From the NCBI GenBank assembly GCA_937892395.1, contig CALAGJ010000146.1:11581-75580 (forward strand): 64,000 nt of DNA, given 5' to 3'. The notes beneath the pieces are model-generated. The model had not been told where the DNA came from, searched no databases, and saw only the letters and a program-made list of their open reading frames with translations. The position numbers and the translations under genes are program-made. The stretch is from an uncultured Parafilimonas sp. (lineage in GTDB: Bacteria; Bacteroidota; Bacteroidia; Chitinophagales; Chitinophagaceae). Position 1 is the first letter of the stretch. Each line of letters opens with the position of its first letter. Of the stretch, positions 27,583 to 37,055 are shown one piece after another.

Positions 27583-28617
27583 CTATAAAATATTGACCTC
27601 ACGCTCCAAAAGAATTCCATATTTCTCATACACAGATTGAAGAATAGATTCACTGAGAAAATAAATTTGATTGCCCGTAGCTTTTCCATAATTCACCAAT
27701 ACCAATGCTTGCAGAGGATGGCAGCCTGCATCCCCATTTCGGTAGCCCTTCCAACTTTGATTTTCATGTGGACCAGAATGTTCAATTAACCATCCGGCAG
27801 GAATTTTATATCGCCCTTCGGGCAATGAATAGCGTGGTATATCAGGAAATTTTTCGAATAGTTTTTTCGAATTTTCTATGGATAGCTCCGGGTTTTTAAA
27901 GAAGCTACCCGCATTGCCCGTGAGGGCAGGATCAGGCAGTTTACTACTCCTTATTTGAATGACTGCTTTTGCAATATGGCTGATACTTAGCCCTTCTACT
28001 CCCATACGCTCCAGCTCTTGTTGTATGGCACCATAGCTTGTTTTAAATATAGGCTTTTTATTTAGCTGAAAAGTTACGCTACAAATGATAAATCGCCCTT
28101 TGTGCTTATGTTTAAATATGCTTTCTCTATATCCAAATGCACAATCGGCATGTGTAAACTGAACTAATTTTTTATCCTGTGTATCCCATGCAGTTAATTC
28201 GTAAAACACATCTTTTAATTCCACTCCATATGCACCAATGTTTTGCATGGGGCCTGCGCCACAATTGCCGGGTATCAAACTGAGATTTTCAAGCCCTGCA
28301 TAGTTTCGCTCCACACACCAGCAAACAAATTGGTGCCAGTTTTCCCCAGCCGCTGCTCGTACAAAATAATGGGTATCATTTTCAGACAGAAGTTCTATGC
28401 CTCGTAGTTCATTTTTTAATACATATCCATCCACATCTTTCGATAGTAAAATATTGCTGCCACCACCCAGTATCAATATTGATTTATTTTTTTGTTGGAT
28501 GTAGGCCAATTGCTCAGCAAGCAAATTGATGGTATCAAATCTTGCAAACCATCTTGCACTATTGTCAATGCCAAAAGTATTGTAGGGCTTCAACGAAATA
28601 TTTTCCTCAAAATACAT
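27583..28617 (-). CDS. murB: UDP-N-acetylenolpyruvoylglucosamine reductase
   Basis: MurB reduces UDP-GlcNAc-enolpyruvate to UDP-MurNAc in peptidoglycan synthesis. The 344-residue protein starts MYFEENISLKPYNTFGID, the usual N-terminus; 17 upstream codons are open but have no family similarity. FAD-binding blocks ILGGGSNILLS and SLIPGNCGAGPMQNIGAYG are present, and the proton-donor serine lies in GNAGSFFKNPE. The C-terminal domain fits type I MurB. The gene stands alone between the glutathione peroxidase and imelysin genes. Confidence 0.96.
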   Translation of the reverse strand: MYFEENISLKPYNTFGIDNSARWFARFDTINLLAEQLAYIQQKNKSILILGGGSNILLSKDVDGYVLKNELRGIELLSENDTHYFVRAAAGENWHQFVCWCVERNYAGLENLSLIPGNCGAGPMQNIGAYGVELKDVFYELTAWDTQDKKLVQFTHADCAFGYRESIFKHKHKGRFIICSVTFQLNKKPIFKTSYGAIQQELERMGVEGLSISHIAKAVIQIRSSKLPDPALTGNAGSFFKNPELSIENSKKLFEKFPDIPRYSLPEGRYKIPAGWLIEHSGPHENQSWKGYRNGDAGCHPLQALVLVNYGKATGNQIYFLSESILQSVYEKYGILLEREVNIL

Positions 28618-28706
28618 GCGGTAAAAATATGGGTAATATTGCGCCACAGGCGCACCAAAAAATTTCAAAATAAAAGAAAGGTACTTTTTGGTGTATGCAC
28701 CCCATT

Positions 28707-29381
28707 TTATCTTAGTGCTTCCATAAATACGCTGCCGGAAGGAGCAACAGAGGGATCAAAATATTGGGTCAAATTTCCGGATCTGTCAATGAGGTATTTA
28801 CTAAAATTCCAAGCGGGTGCTTTACTACACCATCCATTTTGTTTTGCATCGCTCAGCCAGCTAAATACTTTGTTTTGATTTAGAGCTTTGATTACTGTCG
28901 ATTTTTGCATTAAAGGAAATTCAACACCATAATTCATTTTACAAAAATCTGCAATGTCGGCATTGGTTCCCTTCTCTTGTGCTTTAAAATCGTTGGCAGG
29001 AAAACCCAGTATCACTAAGTCATTACGCTCTGCGGCATATAAATCTTGTAATTCTTTGTACTGTCCGGTAAAACCACAATCGCTGGCAGTATTTACAATT
29101 AGTACTTTTTTACCACGGAGGGTTTCAAAATGTAAAGTATCTCCATTATTTAGCACTGCTGAAAGTGAATAGAACGAAATGGGTGGCACGATTACGTTTG
29201 AAGGCTTTGTGAGCTGTTTGCCTTTTTGCAATTTCATGAGTACCGGATAAAATGCACGAAGCATTTGCTGTCGTATGGTCATACCTTTCGAATCCTTGTT
29301 TGAAATGAGAACCCAAGTTACTAACAGTATAACTATGCAGATAGTTGACAGTAATATTTTTTTAATTGCTTTACTCCACAT
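28707..29381 (-). CDS. glutathione peroxidase family, membrane-anchored
   Basis: The 224-residue protein has an N-terminal membrane helix (about 8-28) and a GPx domain. The catalytic cysteine is in NTASDCGFTGQY (about residue 102), followed by LGFPANDFKAQEKG (with asparagine replacing the usual glutamine of FPCNQF) and WNFSKYLIDRSG near the C-terminus. It is a Cys enzyme (TGT codon), not a selenoprotein. Bacterial members usually use thioredoxin to reduce peroxides. The anchor suggests a periplasmic location. It is encoded 90 bp upstream of murB and 48 bp downstream of glpF. Confidence 0.9.
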   Translation of the reverse strand: MWSKAIKKILLSTICIVILLVTWVLISNKDSKGMTIRQQMLRAFYPVLMKLQKGKQLTKPSNVIVPPISFYSLSAVLNNGDTLHFETLRGKKVLIVNTASDCGFTGQYKELQDLYAAERNDLVILGFPANDFKAQEKGTNADIADFCKMNYGVEFPLMQKSTVIKALNQNKVFSWLSDAKQNGWCSKAPAWNFSKYLIDRSGNLTQYFDPSVAPSGSVFMEALR

Positions 29382-29428
29382 CTTCGTAGTTAATTCTTCA
29401 ATTAATATTTGATTAAATGCAGCGCAGG

Positions 29429-30139
29429 CTATGCATGCAGCATATTAAAAACAAATACAGCTATTAAGCCTCCGGCAATGGGACCCACCACAGGTATCCA
29501 TCCATAAGACCATTGACTACTGCCTTTATTGGCAATGGGCAGAATGCTGTGCACTATGCGTGGTCCGGCATCTCTTGCTGGATTGATAGCATAGCCGGTG
29601 GGGCCACCCAAACTCAATCCTATACCCAGTACTAACAATGCTACCGGTAGGGCATCTAAAGCCCCCAAACTTTGTGCAGGTCCTGTTATAAAAAGCACAC
29701 CCAACACCAGTGCAAAGGTTCCTATTATTTCTGTTGTAAGATTATACCATATATTTTGTATTGCCGGACCTGTGCAGAATACGGCCAGCTTTGTAGCAGC
29801 ATCTTCTGTAGCATCAAAATGTTGTTTGTACGCAATCCATACCACTAATGCTCCAAGCATGGCTCCACAAAACTGAGCTAATATGTAAAGTGGTACAATA
29901 TTCCAATCAAATTTGCCCGCCGATGCCAATGCTATTGTAACTGCCGGATTCAAATGTGCACCACTTGCCGCCGCCGATGCATACACACCTACAAAAACTG
30001 CTATGGCCCATCCAAATGTAACCGCTAAAAAGCCTGCACCATTGCCTTTTGTTTTGTTTAAAATCACATTTGCCACAACACCATCACCCAATACTATCAA
30101 AAAAAATGTACCTATTAATTCTCCGGTAATACTATTCAT
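29429..30139 (-). CDS. glpF: glycerol facilitator / aquaporin (MIP family)
   Basis: The 236-residue protein has six membrane helices and both half-helix motifs, SGAHLNPAVTIA and GYAINPARDAGPR. The aspartate after the second NPAR is typical of glycerol facilitators rather than strict water channels. glpD ends 9 bp upstream on the same strand, so uptake of glycerol and its later oxidation are encoded together. A glycerol kinase gene is not in the window. Confidence 0.92.
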   Translation of the reverse strand: MNSITGELIGTFFLIVLGDGVVANVILNKTKGNGAGFLAVTFGWAIAVFVGVYASAAASGAHLNPAVTIALASAGKFDWNIVPLYILAQFCGAMLGALVVWIAYKQHFDATEDAATKLAVFCTGPAIQNIWYNLTTEIIGTFALVLGVLFITGPAQSLGALDALPVALLVLGIGLSLGGPTGYAINPARDAGPRIVHSILPIANKGSSQWSYGWIPVVGPIAGGLIAVFVFNMLHA

Positions 30140-30148
30140 ATAATTTAT

Positions 30149-31615
30149 TTAGTTGATGATATGCTGCTGTGCAATGTCTGCAAACTCCTTTTCCTGCTGT
30201 ATTATCCAAAGTTCATCTTTTTCAAGAATGGCTGCCATGTGTGTAGCTATTTGTTTGCTGACAGATAGGGCTGCATGTGCATCCAATAATAAAAGCCTGC
30301 TCCGCCTACTCAGTATATCTTCTACTGTACAGGCCATTTCCTGTTGGATAAAATACAGTACCGTTTCATAATCATATTCCATACTGTCCGTAATGGAAAT
30401 ACCGGGCTCAGATATATGTAATTGTTGGGTAATGCAATCTGCTTGTGGTAGCTTACCGGCGAATACAGCATTGTTTACAGCATCTTCTGCCATTTTTCTA
30501 TAGGTTGTCCATTTGCCACCCGTTACGGTTACTAAGTTATTTTTAGATACTATGATAGTATGATCTCTATTGAGTAGGGCAGTTTTTTTTATGCCTTTTT
30601 GTTTGACCAAGGGTCTTAAACCTGCAAAACTACTACGGATGTCTTTTTTAGAAATTGCATTTCGAAAATAACGATTGGCATGTGCTATCAGGTAGTCAAT
30701 TTCTTCATCCAGAGGCTTTGGTTCGTATTCTATTTTTGAAACAGGAGTATCTGTAGTACCAATGATTATTTTGCCATACCAAGGCACGGCAAACAGTACC
30801 CTGCCATCATCCGTTTTAGGAATCATCATGGCAGCATCGCAGGGAAAACGGTCTGCGTCTACAACAATATGCACCCCTTGAGATGGGCTCACTATGGCTT
30901 CATGTTGCTCCTCATCCATTTGCATAATGCTATCTGCAAAAACGCCGGTAGCATTGATCACCATTCTACCATATACTTGTATTTCGGTGTTGTTGATGGC
31001 ATCATAAGCATCTACACCCACAAGCTTTCCCATTTTTTTTATCAGCCCTGTTACCTTGCAATGGTTGAGCATTCTTGCCCCTTGGCGATAGGCCGTTCTG
31101 GCAATGTCAATGGCCAGCCGTGCATCATCAAACTGTCCATCGTAGTAGCAAATGCCACCACTCAGATTTTTAGAAGCAATGCCATGCAACAGCGATATCG
31201 TATTTTTTTTATTGAGCCATTTTGTAGCACCCAAAGATTTTTTGCCCGCCATCATATCATAGAGGGTAAGTCCACTGCCATAATACATTTTTTGCATCCA
31301 ACTAAATGTCGGTACTACAAAGGGCATCACATTGCATACATGAGCTGCATTGTTCATTAACCAACCCCTTTCCTGTAGGGCTTCTTTTACTAATTTTATA
31401 TTGCCTTGAGCCAAATAGCGTACTCCGCCATGTACTAACTTAGTAGAGCGGCTACTGGTGCCTTGTGCAAAGTCGTTTGCTTCCAAAAGACAGACTGTAT
31501 AACCTCGGGAAGCAGCGTCCAAAGCAGCCCCAAGACCGGTGGCACCTCCGCCAATAATCAGGAGGTCAAACATTTCATTTTTTGCTATTTCCTGTAGTAC
31601 CTGAGCTCTATTCAT
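30149..31615 (-). CDS. glpD: glycerol-3-phosphate dehydrogenase, FAD-dependent
   Basis: GlpD oxidises glycerol 3-phosphate to dihydroxyacetone phosphate at the inner membrane. The 488-residue protein, with the ATG at 31615, has the FAD-binding motif LLIIGGGATGLGAALDAASRG, the family signatures GTSSRSTKLVHGGVRYL and GGKWTTYRKMAEDAV, and IGTTDTP in the substrate domain. The reading frame extends 33 nt further to a TTG, but the ATG start is favoured. It is followed by glpF, giving a two-gene glycerol operon. Confidence 0.96.
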   Translation of the reverse strand: MNRAQVLQEIAKNEMFDLLIIGGGATGLGAALDAASRGYTVCLLEANDFAQGTSSRSTKLVHGGVRYLAQGNIKLVKEALQERGWLMNNAAHVCNVMPFVVPTFSWMQKMYYGSGLTLYDMMAGKKSLGATKWLNKKNTISLLHGIASKNLSGGICYYDGQFDDARLAIDIARTAYRQGARMLNHCKVTGLIKKMGKLVGVDAYDAINNTEIQVYGRMVINATGVFADSIMQMDEEQHEAIVSPSQGVHIVVDADRFPCDAAMMIPKTDDGRVLFAVPWYGKIIIGTTDTPVSKIEYEPKPLDEEIDYLIAHANRYFRNAISKKDIRSSFAGLRPLVKQKGIKKTALLNRDHTIIVSKNNLVTVTGGKWTTYRKMAEDAVNNAVFAGKLPQADCITQQLHISEPGISITDSMEYDYETVLYFIQQEMACTVEDILSRRSRLLLLDAHAALSVSKQIATHMAAILEKDELWIIQQEKEFADIAQQHIIN

Positions 31616-31831
31616 AAAAGATATGGCTTGCAAATAAAAGGTTTTCAATGCAGGTGTAGGAATACATATAAGAATTGGGCAAATTCTTTTTTGAGCTGTT
31701 GTTTATTCAAACAGAAGTATTGTGGTATATGGCAGTGGGCATACAATAGTATTATGTAATTTTTGGAGTAAGGTTGACCTAAGCGGAGGGGAGTGAATTT
31801 AATTAGTAGCTTATGGAGTAAATTTGGATTA

Positions 31832-31864
31832 GCCCCCTAATGGGGGAATGCCCAAGCACGCCCC
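31832..31864. repeat. dispersed repeat fragment, copy 2
   Basis: CCCCCTAATGGGGG hairpin followed by AATGCCCAAGCACGCCCC. The reverse complement shares CGTGCTTG-A/G-GCATT and a neighbouring hairpin with 22099-22126. Confidence 0.45.
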
Positions 31865-32111
31865 ATTTTATTTTATGAGGCTACAATAGCTACTTTTTCA
31901 TGTTTATTTTCAGATACGTATATAGAGGTGATATACAGAATCGGATAGAGTGCAAATTCAACCCATCAAATTTTTATAGCATGATTGGCCCATTTATTTT
32001 AGCTGCCGTCTATTGGGCATTAAGATGGTCCTTTTTTTCTTATTCTTGTACTTTTAAAATTGGTTTTTAGACAGATTGACCTTGGTGGTAGTAAATCCAA
32101 GATTTCACTAA

Positions 32112-32264
32112 ATGAGCAAGGACGAATTTTTAAACCTTTTACGAAAATCTTCTGCACATGCTTATGACTTTGTAAAAGAATATGTGCTCGACCAATTAGC
32201 AAAAGATTTTAAATACACAGTTATTTTAAATGCCTCAGATGACGACCCCAAATTATTGCTATAG
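32112..32264 (+). pseudogene. short open frame, possible N-terminal gene remnant
   Basis: ATG at 32112 to TAG at 32262-32264 encodes 50 residues beginning MSKDEFLNLLRKSSAHAYDF. The pattern looks protein-like (helix, then strand KYTVILNASDDD) and ends abruptly, as would a truncated longer protein. No family was recognised; it could be a short gene or chance. Confidence 0.35.
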
Positions 32265-32308
32265 TTTGATATTTATTTTTAAATAGTTTCAAAAACATAC
32301 ACTAAAAA

Positions 32309-33211
32309 ATGCAAGAAGAGTATATAAGAAGAATCAATACGGTGTTGACATATATTGAGGAAAATTTGCATGCAGAATTGTCATTACAAACTATTTCTAA
32401 TATCGCATTTTATTCTCCATTTCATGTACACAGATTGTTTAAAGCCATCACAAACGAAACTTTAAATGCCTATATCACAAGAAAAAGAATAGAGCAAACA
32501 GCACTACTGTTAGTGCACCATAAGGAATATAGTATTGGTGCTATTGCTGATAAATATGGCTTTCAAAATGACGCTACATTTTCAAGAACATTTAAAAAAA
32601 TATATGGGCAGAGTCCATCTGCGTTTCGTAAATCAAATTTGAATAATTTCAGCAAGATTGGTAAAGCAAATAGCAAGATTGGTCAAAATAATTTTATCTC
32701 TGAAGAATACCTTTGCAATATTATAAGTCTTAAAAACTGGATAAAAATGAATGCAAAAATTGAAATAAAAGAGATGCCTGTCATGAACTTAGCTTATGTA
32801 ACTCAAATTGGTATGGATGGCTTAGAAAATGCCTTTTATAAAATAGTGAAATGGGCCACACCAAAGAATCTGCTTTCTATGCCCAATACTAATATATGCA
32901 GGCTTTTTCATGATAGCTTTAGGATAACGGATGCAGATAAAGTAAGAATGAGTATTGGCATTAGAACAGACCAGCATGTAGCTGTAGATGGTGAAGTAGG
33001 TTTTACTAAAATTGAGCAGGGAAAAAATATTGTGGGGCATTTTATTATAGAACCAAAAGAATTTGAACAGTCTTGGAGTAGTTTGTTTATTTGGATGAAT
33101 GAAAATGGCTACAAAAAAGCAGACAGATATCCTTATGAAATTTATTATAATAATGTTAATGAACACCCTGAGAAGAAGTGCATTGTTGACCTCATCATTC
33201 CAATTGAATAA
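32309..33211 (+). CDS. AraC-type regulator with GyrI-like effector domain
   Basis: The 300-residue protein has an N-terminal AraC/XylS DNA-binding domain (about 1-110) with two helix-turn-helix units, the second ending in the signature IADKYGFQNDATFSRTFKKIYGQSPSAFRKS. It is followed after a linker by a GyrI-like effector-binding domain (about 150-300, starting IEIKEMPVMNLAYV). This is the Rob/BmrR-like combination, which senses small lipophilic ligands. There is no obvious target gene beside it; the next gene is on the other strand. Confidence 0.92.
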   Translation: MQEEYIRRINTVLTYIEENLHAELSLQTISNIAFYSPFHVHRLFKAITNETLNAYITRKRIEQTALLLVHHKEYSIGAIADKYGFQNDATFSRTFKKIYGQSPSAFRKSNLNNFSKIGKANSKIGQNNFISEEYLCNIISLKNWIKMNAKIEIKEMPVMNLAYVTQIGMDGLENAFYKIVKWATPKNLLSMPNTNICRLFHDSFRITDADKVRMSIGIRTDQHVAVDGEVGFTKIEQGKNIVGHFIIEPKEFEQSWSSLFIWMNENGYKKADRYPYEIYYNNVNEHPEKKCIVDLIIPIE

Positions 33212-33338
33212 GCCAAAAAATGAATTGTCTTATATCAATATTTGCACATCAATTGTTTGTACTCCATGCATTAAAACCCAATGAATACGGCACTTCATGA
33301 CTTGCATGCCCCATTTTTATATATCACAATTTGAACGC

Positions 33339-36300
33339 TTATAACAATGCCCTAATACTGGCCCTACCCGTATGTATGACCCTTGTTTCTCCGGGTTTGC
33401 GGCCTTCATATTCAATGGACAATTCAAGATTATTTAATAGGCGACGAGTAAAACCTAAATTCCATAAATAGTTATTGCCGGGTAGCAAACCCTCCAGCAT
33501 GATATAACTTACTGCACTGTTTGTAAGACCTGTGTATTGAATATTATTCCAAGTAAATCCTGCGATCAAAGCGGTATTATTTCTGGCATTGTATCTTAAT
33601 TCTGTGGTTATGCTACTGCTGATTGATTGCTCACCACCATATACTTGATTATTCTTTTTTTGCTGCCAGCTATATATGCCGGATATGCGAAATAAAGTAC
33701 CATTGATATAACTCAATTTTGGATTCAATTCTATGGTCTGTATTTCGTAATTTCTGTTCGCAAAATTTGGTGTGGTCAATTGTAGATTTCCAAATTTTTG
33801 TGTGGCTTCTATGGTATAGGCTTTGGCTATATTCACTCTGCCTTTTAATGTATAAGTACTTTGCTGCTGTGTTTCAAAACCATAAGTAAGAATAGACTTA
33901 TTATAATTTAGTACTTGTGTTAGGTCAATACCCCACACAGCAGAGTTTCTATTGTAGGATAAAGTATTGTTTACAACATACCTCAAATTGATGAGGTTTG
34001 TATCATTAATGCTTCCTTTAAATGGATTCAACGCAAGGTTATTGGATGAAGCTTTTTTTATAAATCGCTGTATCGAACTTTGCAATTGAAACCTTGTAAT
34101 CAGGCTTCGTTTCTTATTAGCCGAAGGCTTATACCACACTCCCGGATTAAGCGTAAAGGCATAATTGAATTGTGTATAGTTTGCTTTTATAAATTCATTG
34201 GTTGGTGTAAATATGCGAATGAATGTTGCTTGGTCTCTAAACAATGCTATCTCAAATTCATTAATCTGCTGTATGCCATCATTGTTATAGTCATTCCATG
34301 CATATTGACCTGTACCTGCCGGCACTTCCACATAGCTAAAATCTCTGCGCTGCTCTTGTCCACTGCCTGCTTCATACAATGCTTGCCCGGTGAGCAGTCC
34401 ATTCCATTCCCTTACTGTATATTCTGTACGACCAAGCAAAGTTTTTTCAGGTACTAACCCTGATACCGGTGTGGTAGTAAGCAACCGTAACTCACGGTAG
34501 GTAGAGCTGATACGCCATTGGTGATTTGTGTTTGCTAAGAGCTCTGCTTGTAGTGTATAATTTCTACTACGGTCCGTTCGGAGCAAGTCTTTTCCTATTG
34601 GTAGTAAATCACTTCTTGTAAAATAGGTAAAGCCAAATTTATTGGGTTTTTGTGCATCAGTTTTTATCCAACCGGTCAGCACATCAAAGCCAAAACTTGC
34701 CATAGTAATGCTGTCAGAATTTTTATACCTGCTTTCATTATACTCCATAAGGTATTGTCCACCAGCACTTATATTATTTACCTGTGCAAATGTTTTTGAA
34801 ACGGTAATTGTAGGCTTCCAGAAAAATCCATTTTCAGAATTGGTGCTAAAATTTGTATGTTGTAGTTGAGTTTGTAGCATCCATCCATGCAGATTGATTT
34901 CATGCAGTAGTTCATTGCGTTTGCCAGTATATCCATCACCCCTTGTGTAAGAGGAATATTTGTACTTGAATAGATGTGTATTGCTGTCTTTTAATATGAT
35001 TTCTGCGGAAGGAATTTTTTCAGCAGCAAATGCTGGCAAAAAATTCAATCCCCAATCCCTATAAAATTCCACAGTGCGCAAACGCTCTATTGTTCTAAAA
35101 TTTTCTCCTGCATATTCATAACCCAAATTAAGCTGTAGCTGATCTTCTTTTTTAAAAATGGATAATCGTCTGTTATGTTGTATCATCATTTTTGCAGCAA
35201 TGCCATCATCATTTTTTTTATCCGCTGATGAAAACCGATTGATATCATTTTTGCTATACGCCATGTATGAATGCACTTGTGTACTTGAATCCAATTGCCA
35301 CCTTACATTTCCACTCACTATGCGGAGCTGCTTGGGTGTAACCAATAAAATAGCCGGTTCATAATTGCCCTGTGGCACTCCGGCTATAGGTTGTACCCAT
35401 TGAAATACTTTGCCATTTGTAGCATTGAAAAAAGGAATATAATTTCCCTTATTAACTCCCGTTTCTATAAAGCTCAATTGATATAAAATACTGTCCGCAT
35501 TGTTGCTATACATATAGATGGTGGATACACTGCCATTATAGGCCGTATCAAGCTGTCTGTATAAAATCTTATTCACATCAAAACTATCTCTGATGGCACT
35601 TGGAAAAAATGCATTTTGAACACTATCTCCTATAACCGAAAGAAATTGTTTTTGTGCATTGTCTAAGGTTTGATTGATAGGCGAATTTCTTGCATCAGAC
35701 TGGTTAAAAACTGAAATACCAAAACTGACTTTGCTACCAATATCAGTTTGTGTAGCTACATACACCAGCGTGTTTAAATAGTTGCGATCCGCATATTCAA
35801 ACTCTACTTGTATGCGTTTGTCTTTAGTTATCATTTGTTTTGGGGTAAAGGTGATCTCTGCTGTGTTGTAGTTGATGACATAGTCCTGATCTTCCCCACG
35901 CTGTAGTTGTACACCATCTATAAAAACTTTTTCCGTATTGGCCAGCACTACAAAAAATAATTCATTGTTCGCTCCGGTTAATCGATATGGCCCTTGATTT
36001 CCCTCCAAGCCCTGAAAAATATTTCTGGTAAATCTACCTTTGGCAATAGCACCACTGGCTAATATGTTGGTTTTTATTTTATCGGTATTCAACAACTGTT
36101 GCTGCCAGTTGACACCTTGCAAGCGCTTATAAAAACTTAGAAAAGGAGAGCTGCTTTGCCGCAGGTCAATATCACCCAAATCCAAACTCCATGTATCTTT
36201 TTTAAACTGTAGAAGTACTTGGTCAAATTCATTGAGCTGCTGTGTATTGCCATCGGGCTGTATTGGAATATTATTATCAGTAATAGCAGCTGCCAGCAAA

Positions 36301-36791
36301 ATACTATCACCTATATATCCACTCAGTTGCATGTTTAACTGCGAGTTAAAAACAGCATCCTGATTATTTCCCACACTTATACTGCGGCCCAGGCTACCAT
36401 TATAGTTGAGCTTACCAAAATTAAAAAGGCCTTCATCCCTATTTTGCCTACTGGCAATAGTTGGCTGTATAGGAATAAAATTATTTTGAATACTATCAAA
36501 CCTAAATCGTTGCTTAGTCATGCCAAGTCTAAAAGGAAAACTTCGATACTGTATGGAGATGCTGTCATTCAAAAAGGGTTTGAGCCAGGTTAATGAAGCA
36601 TTCGTATAATCAATGGTATAATATGTACTATCTACACCGGGCATAAACAGGGTGCCGGGCACCATACTATTACTATCTAATTGGATAATTCCAGAAGCAG
36701 CAATTTTTTTCTGGCGAATATTTGATAGCTGCGATATGGCCTTCAGGCTGCACATGCTACAAAATATAAACATCAGAAAGTATTTCATCAT
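33339..36791 (-). CDS. large outer-membrane beta-barrel protein of unknown function
   Basis: The 1150-residue protein has a signal peptide (about 1-20, ending KAISQ). The N-terminal half includes a block AAAITDNNIPIQPDGNTQQL and an element KVFIDGVQLQRGEDQDYVIN followed by ITFTPKQMITKDKRIQVEFE, similar to segments of SprA-like surface proteins. The second half has many amphipathic strands rich in Tyr, Asn and aromatic residues, as in outer-membrane barrels. It ends RPGETRVIHTGRASIRALL, without a T9SS tail. It could be a large OM transport or surface protein; no precise function is claimed. It is transcribed alone. Confidence 0.75.
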   Translation of the reverse strand: MMKYFLMFIFCSMCSLKAISQLSNIRQKKIAASGIIQLDSNSMVPGTLFMPGVDSTYYTIDYTNASLTWLKPFLNDSISIQYRSFPFRLGMTKQRFRFDSIQNNFIPIQPTIASRQNRDEGLFNFGKLNYNGSLGRSISVGNNQDAVFNSQLNMQLSGYIGDSILLAAAITDNNIPIQPDGNTQQLNEFDQVLLQFKKDTWSLDLGDIDLRQSSSPFLSFYKRLQGVNWQQQLLNTDKIKTNILASGAIAKGRFTRNIFQGLEGNQGPYRLTGANNELFFVVLANTEKVFIDGVQLQRGEDQDYVINYNTAEITFTPKQMITKDKRIQVEFEYADRNYLNTLVYVATQTDIGSKVSFGISVFNQSDARNSPINQTLDNAQKQFLSVIGDSVQNAFFPSAIRDSFDVNKILYRQLDTAYNGSVSTIYMYSNNADSILYQLSFIETGVNKGNYIPFFNATNGKVFQWVQPIAGVPQGNYEPAILLVTPKQLRIVSGNVRWQLDSSTQVHSYMAYSKNDINRFSSADKKNDDGIAAKMMIQHNRRLSIFKKEDQLQLNLGYEYAGENFRTIERLRTVEFYRDWGLNFLPAFAAEKIPSAEIILKDSNTHLFKYKYSSYTRGDGYTGKRNELLHEINLHGWMLQTQLQHTNFSTNSENGFFWKPTITVSKTFAQVNNISAGGQYLMEYNESRYKNSDSITMASFGFDVLTGWIKTDAQKPNKFGFTYFTRSDLLPIGKDLLRTDRSRNYTLQAELLANTNHQWRISSTYRELRLLTTTPVSGLVPEKTLLGRTEYTVREWNGLLTGQALYEAGSGQEQRRDFSYVEVPAGTGQYAWNDYNNDGIQQINEFEIALFRDQATFIRIFTPTNEFIKANYTQFNYAFTLNPGVWYKPSANKKRSLITRFQLQSSIQRFIKKASSNNLALNPFKGSINDTNLINLRYVVNNTLSYNRNSAVWGIDLTQVLNYNKSILTYGFETQQQSTYTLKGRVNIAKAYTIEATQKFGNLQLTTPNFANRNYEIQTIELNPKLSYINGTLFRISGIYSWQQKKNNQVYGGEQSISSSITTELRYNARNNTALIAGFTWNNIQYTGLTNSAVSYIMLEGLLPGNNYLWNLGFTRRLLNNLELSIEYEGRKPGETRVIHTGRASIRALL

Positions 36792-36867
36792 AGACGAAAC
36801 AATAATAGGAATAAATTATTGCATGCAGATAGATGGCATATTTTAACTCATGAGAAAAGAAATTTTT

Positions 36868-36944
36868 TGGGCGTGCCCCTGCGGGTCGGGCTTTCGTTAC
36901 AAATCCTCGCTGCGCTGCGGGTTTTCCACTTCAATCCCTCACGC
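36868..36944. repeat. GC-rich dispersed intergenic repeat
   Basis: A GC-rich segment in AT-rich surroundings begins GGGCGTGCCCCTGCGGGTCG and ends TTCCACTTCAATCCCTCACG. It contains CTGCGGG twice and several short inverted repeats. Elements with this layout (GGGCGTGCC...GGTCGGGCTTTCG...TTTTCCAC...AATCCCTCACGC) occur widely between genes in Bacteroidota. The function is not established. Confidence 0.65.
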
Positions 36945-37055
36945 TATAGTATGCATTGATGTTGATTGTAGCCATTGCTCAATATTAATGGGAAAGAACG
37001 TATTCATACTTTATGGAATCAAGTAGCTTCTTGCATCCTGTCAAAAATTATTGTT

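Larger units (their letters stand above)
31649..32308. other. degenerate intergenic region
   Basis: The 660-bp region contains a CCCCC/GGGGG hairpin repeat fragment at 31832-31864 and a 50-codon open frame at 32112-32264 that may be a gene remnant. Nothing else is recognised. Short open frames on the other strand look random. Confidence 0.5.

Noticed and set aside
32020..32202. Minus-strand 60-codon frame
   Set aside because: No signal, motif or context; overlaps the more protein-like plus-strand remnant.
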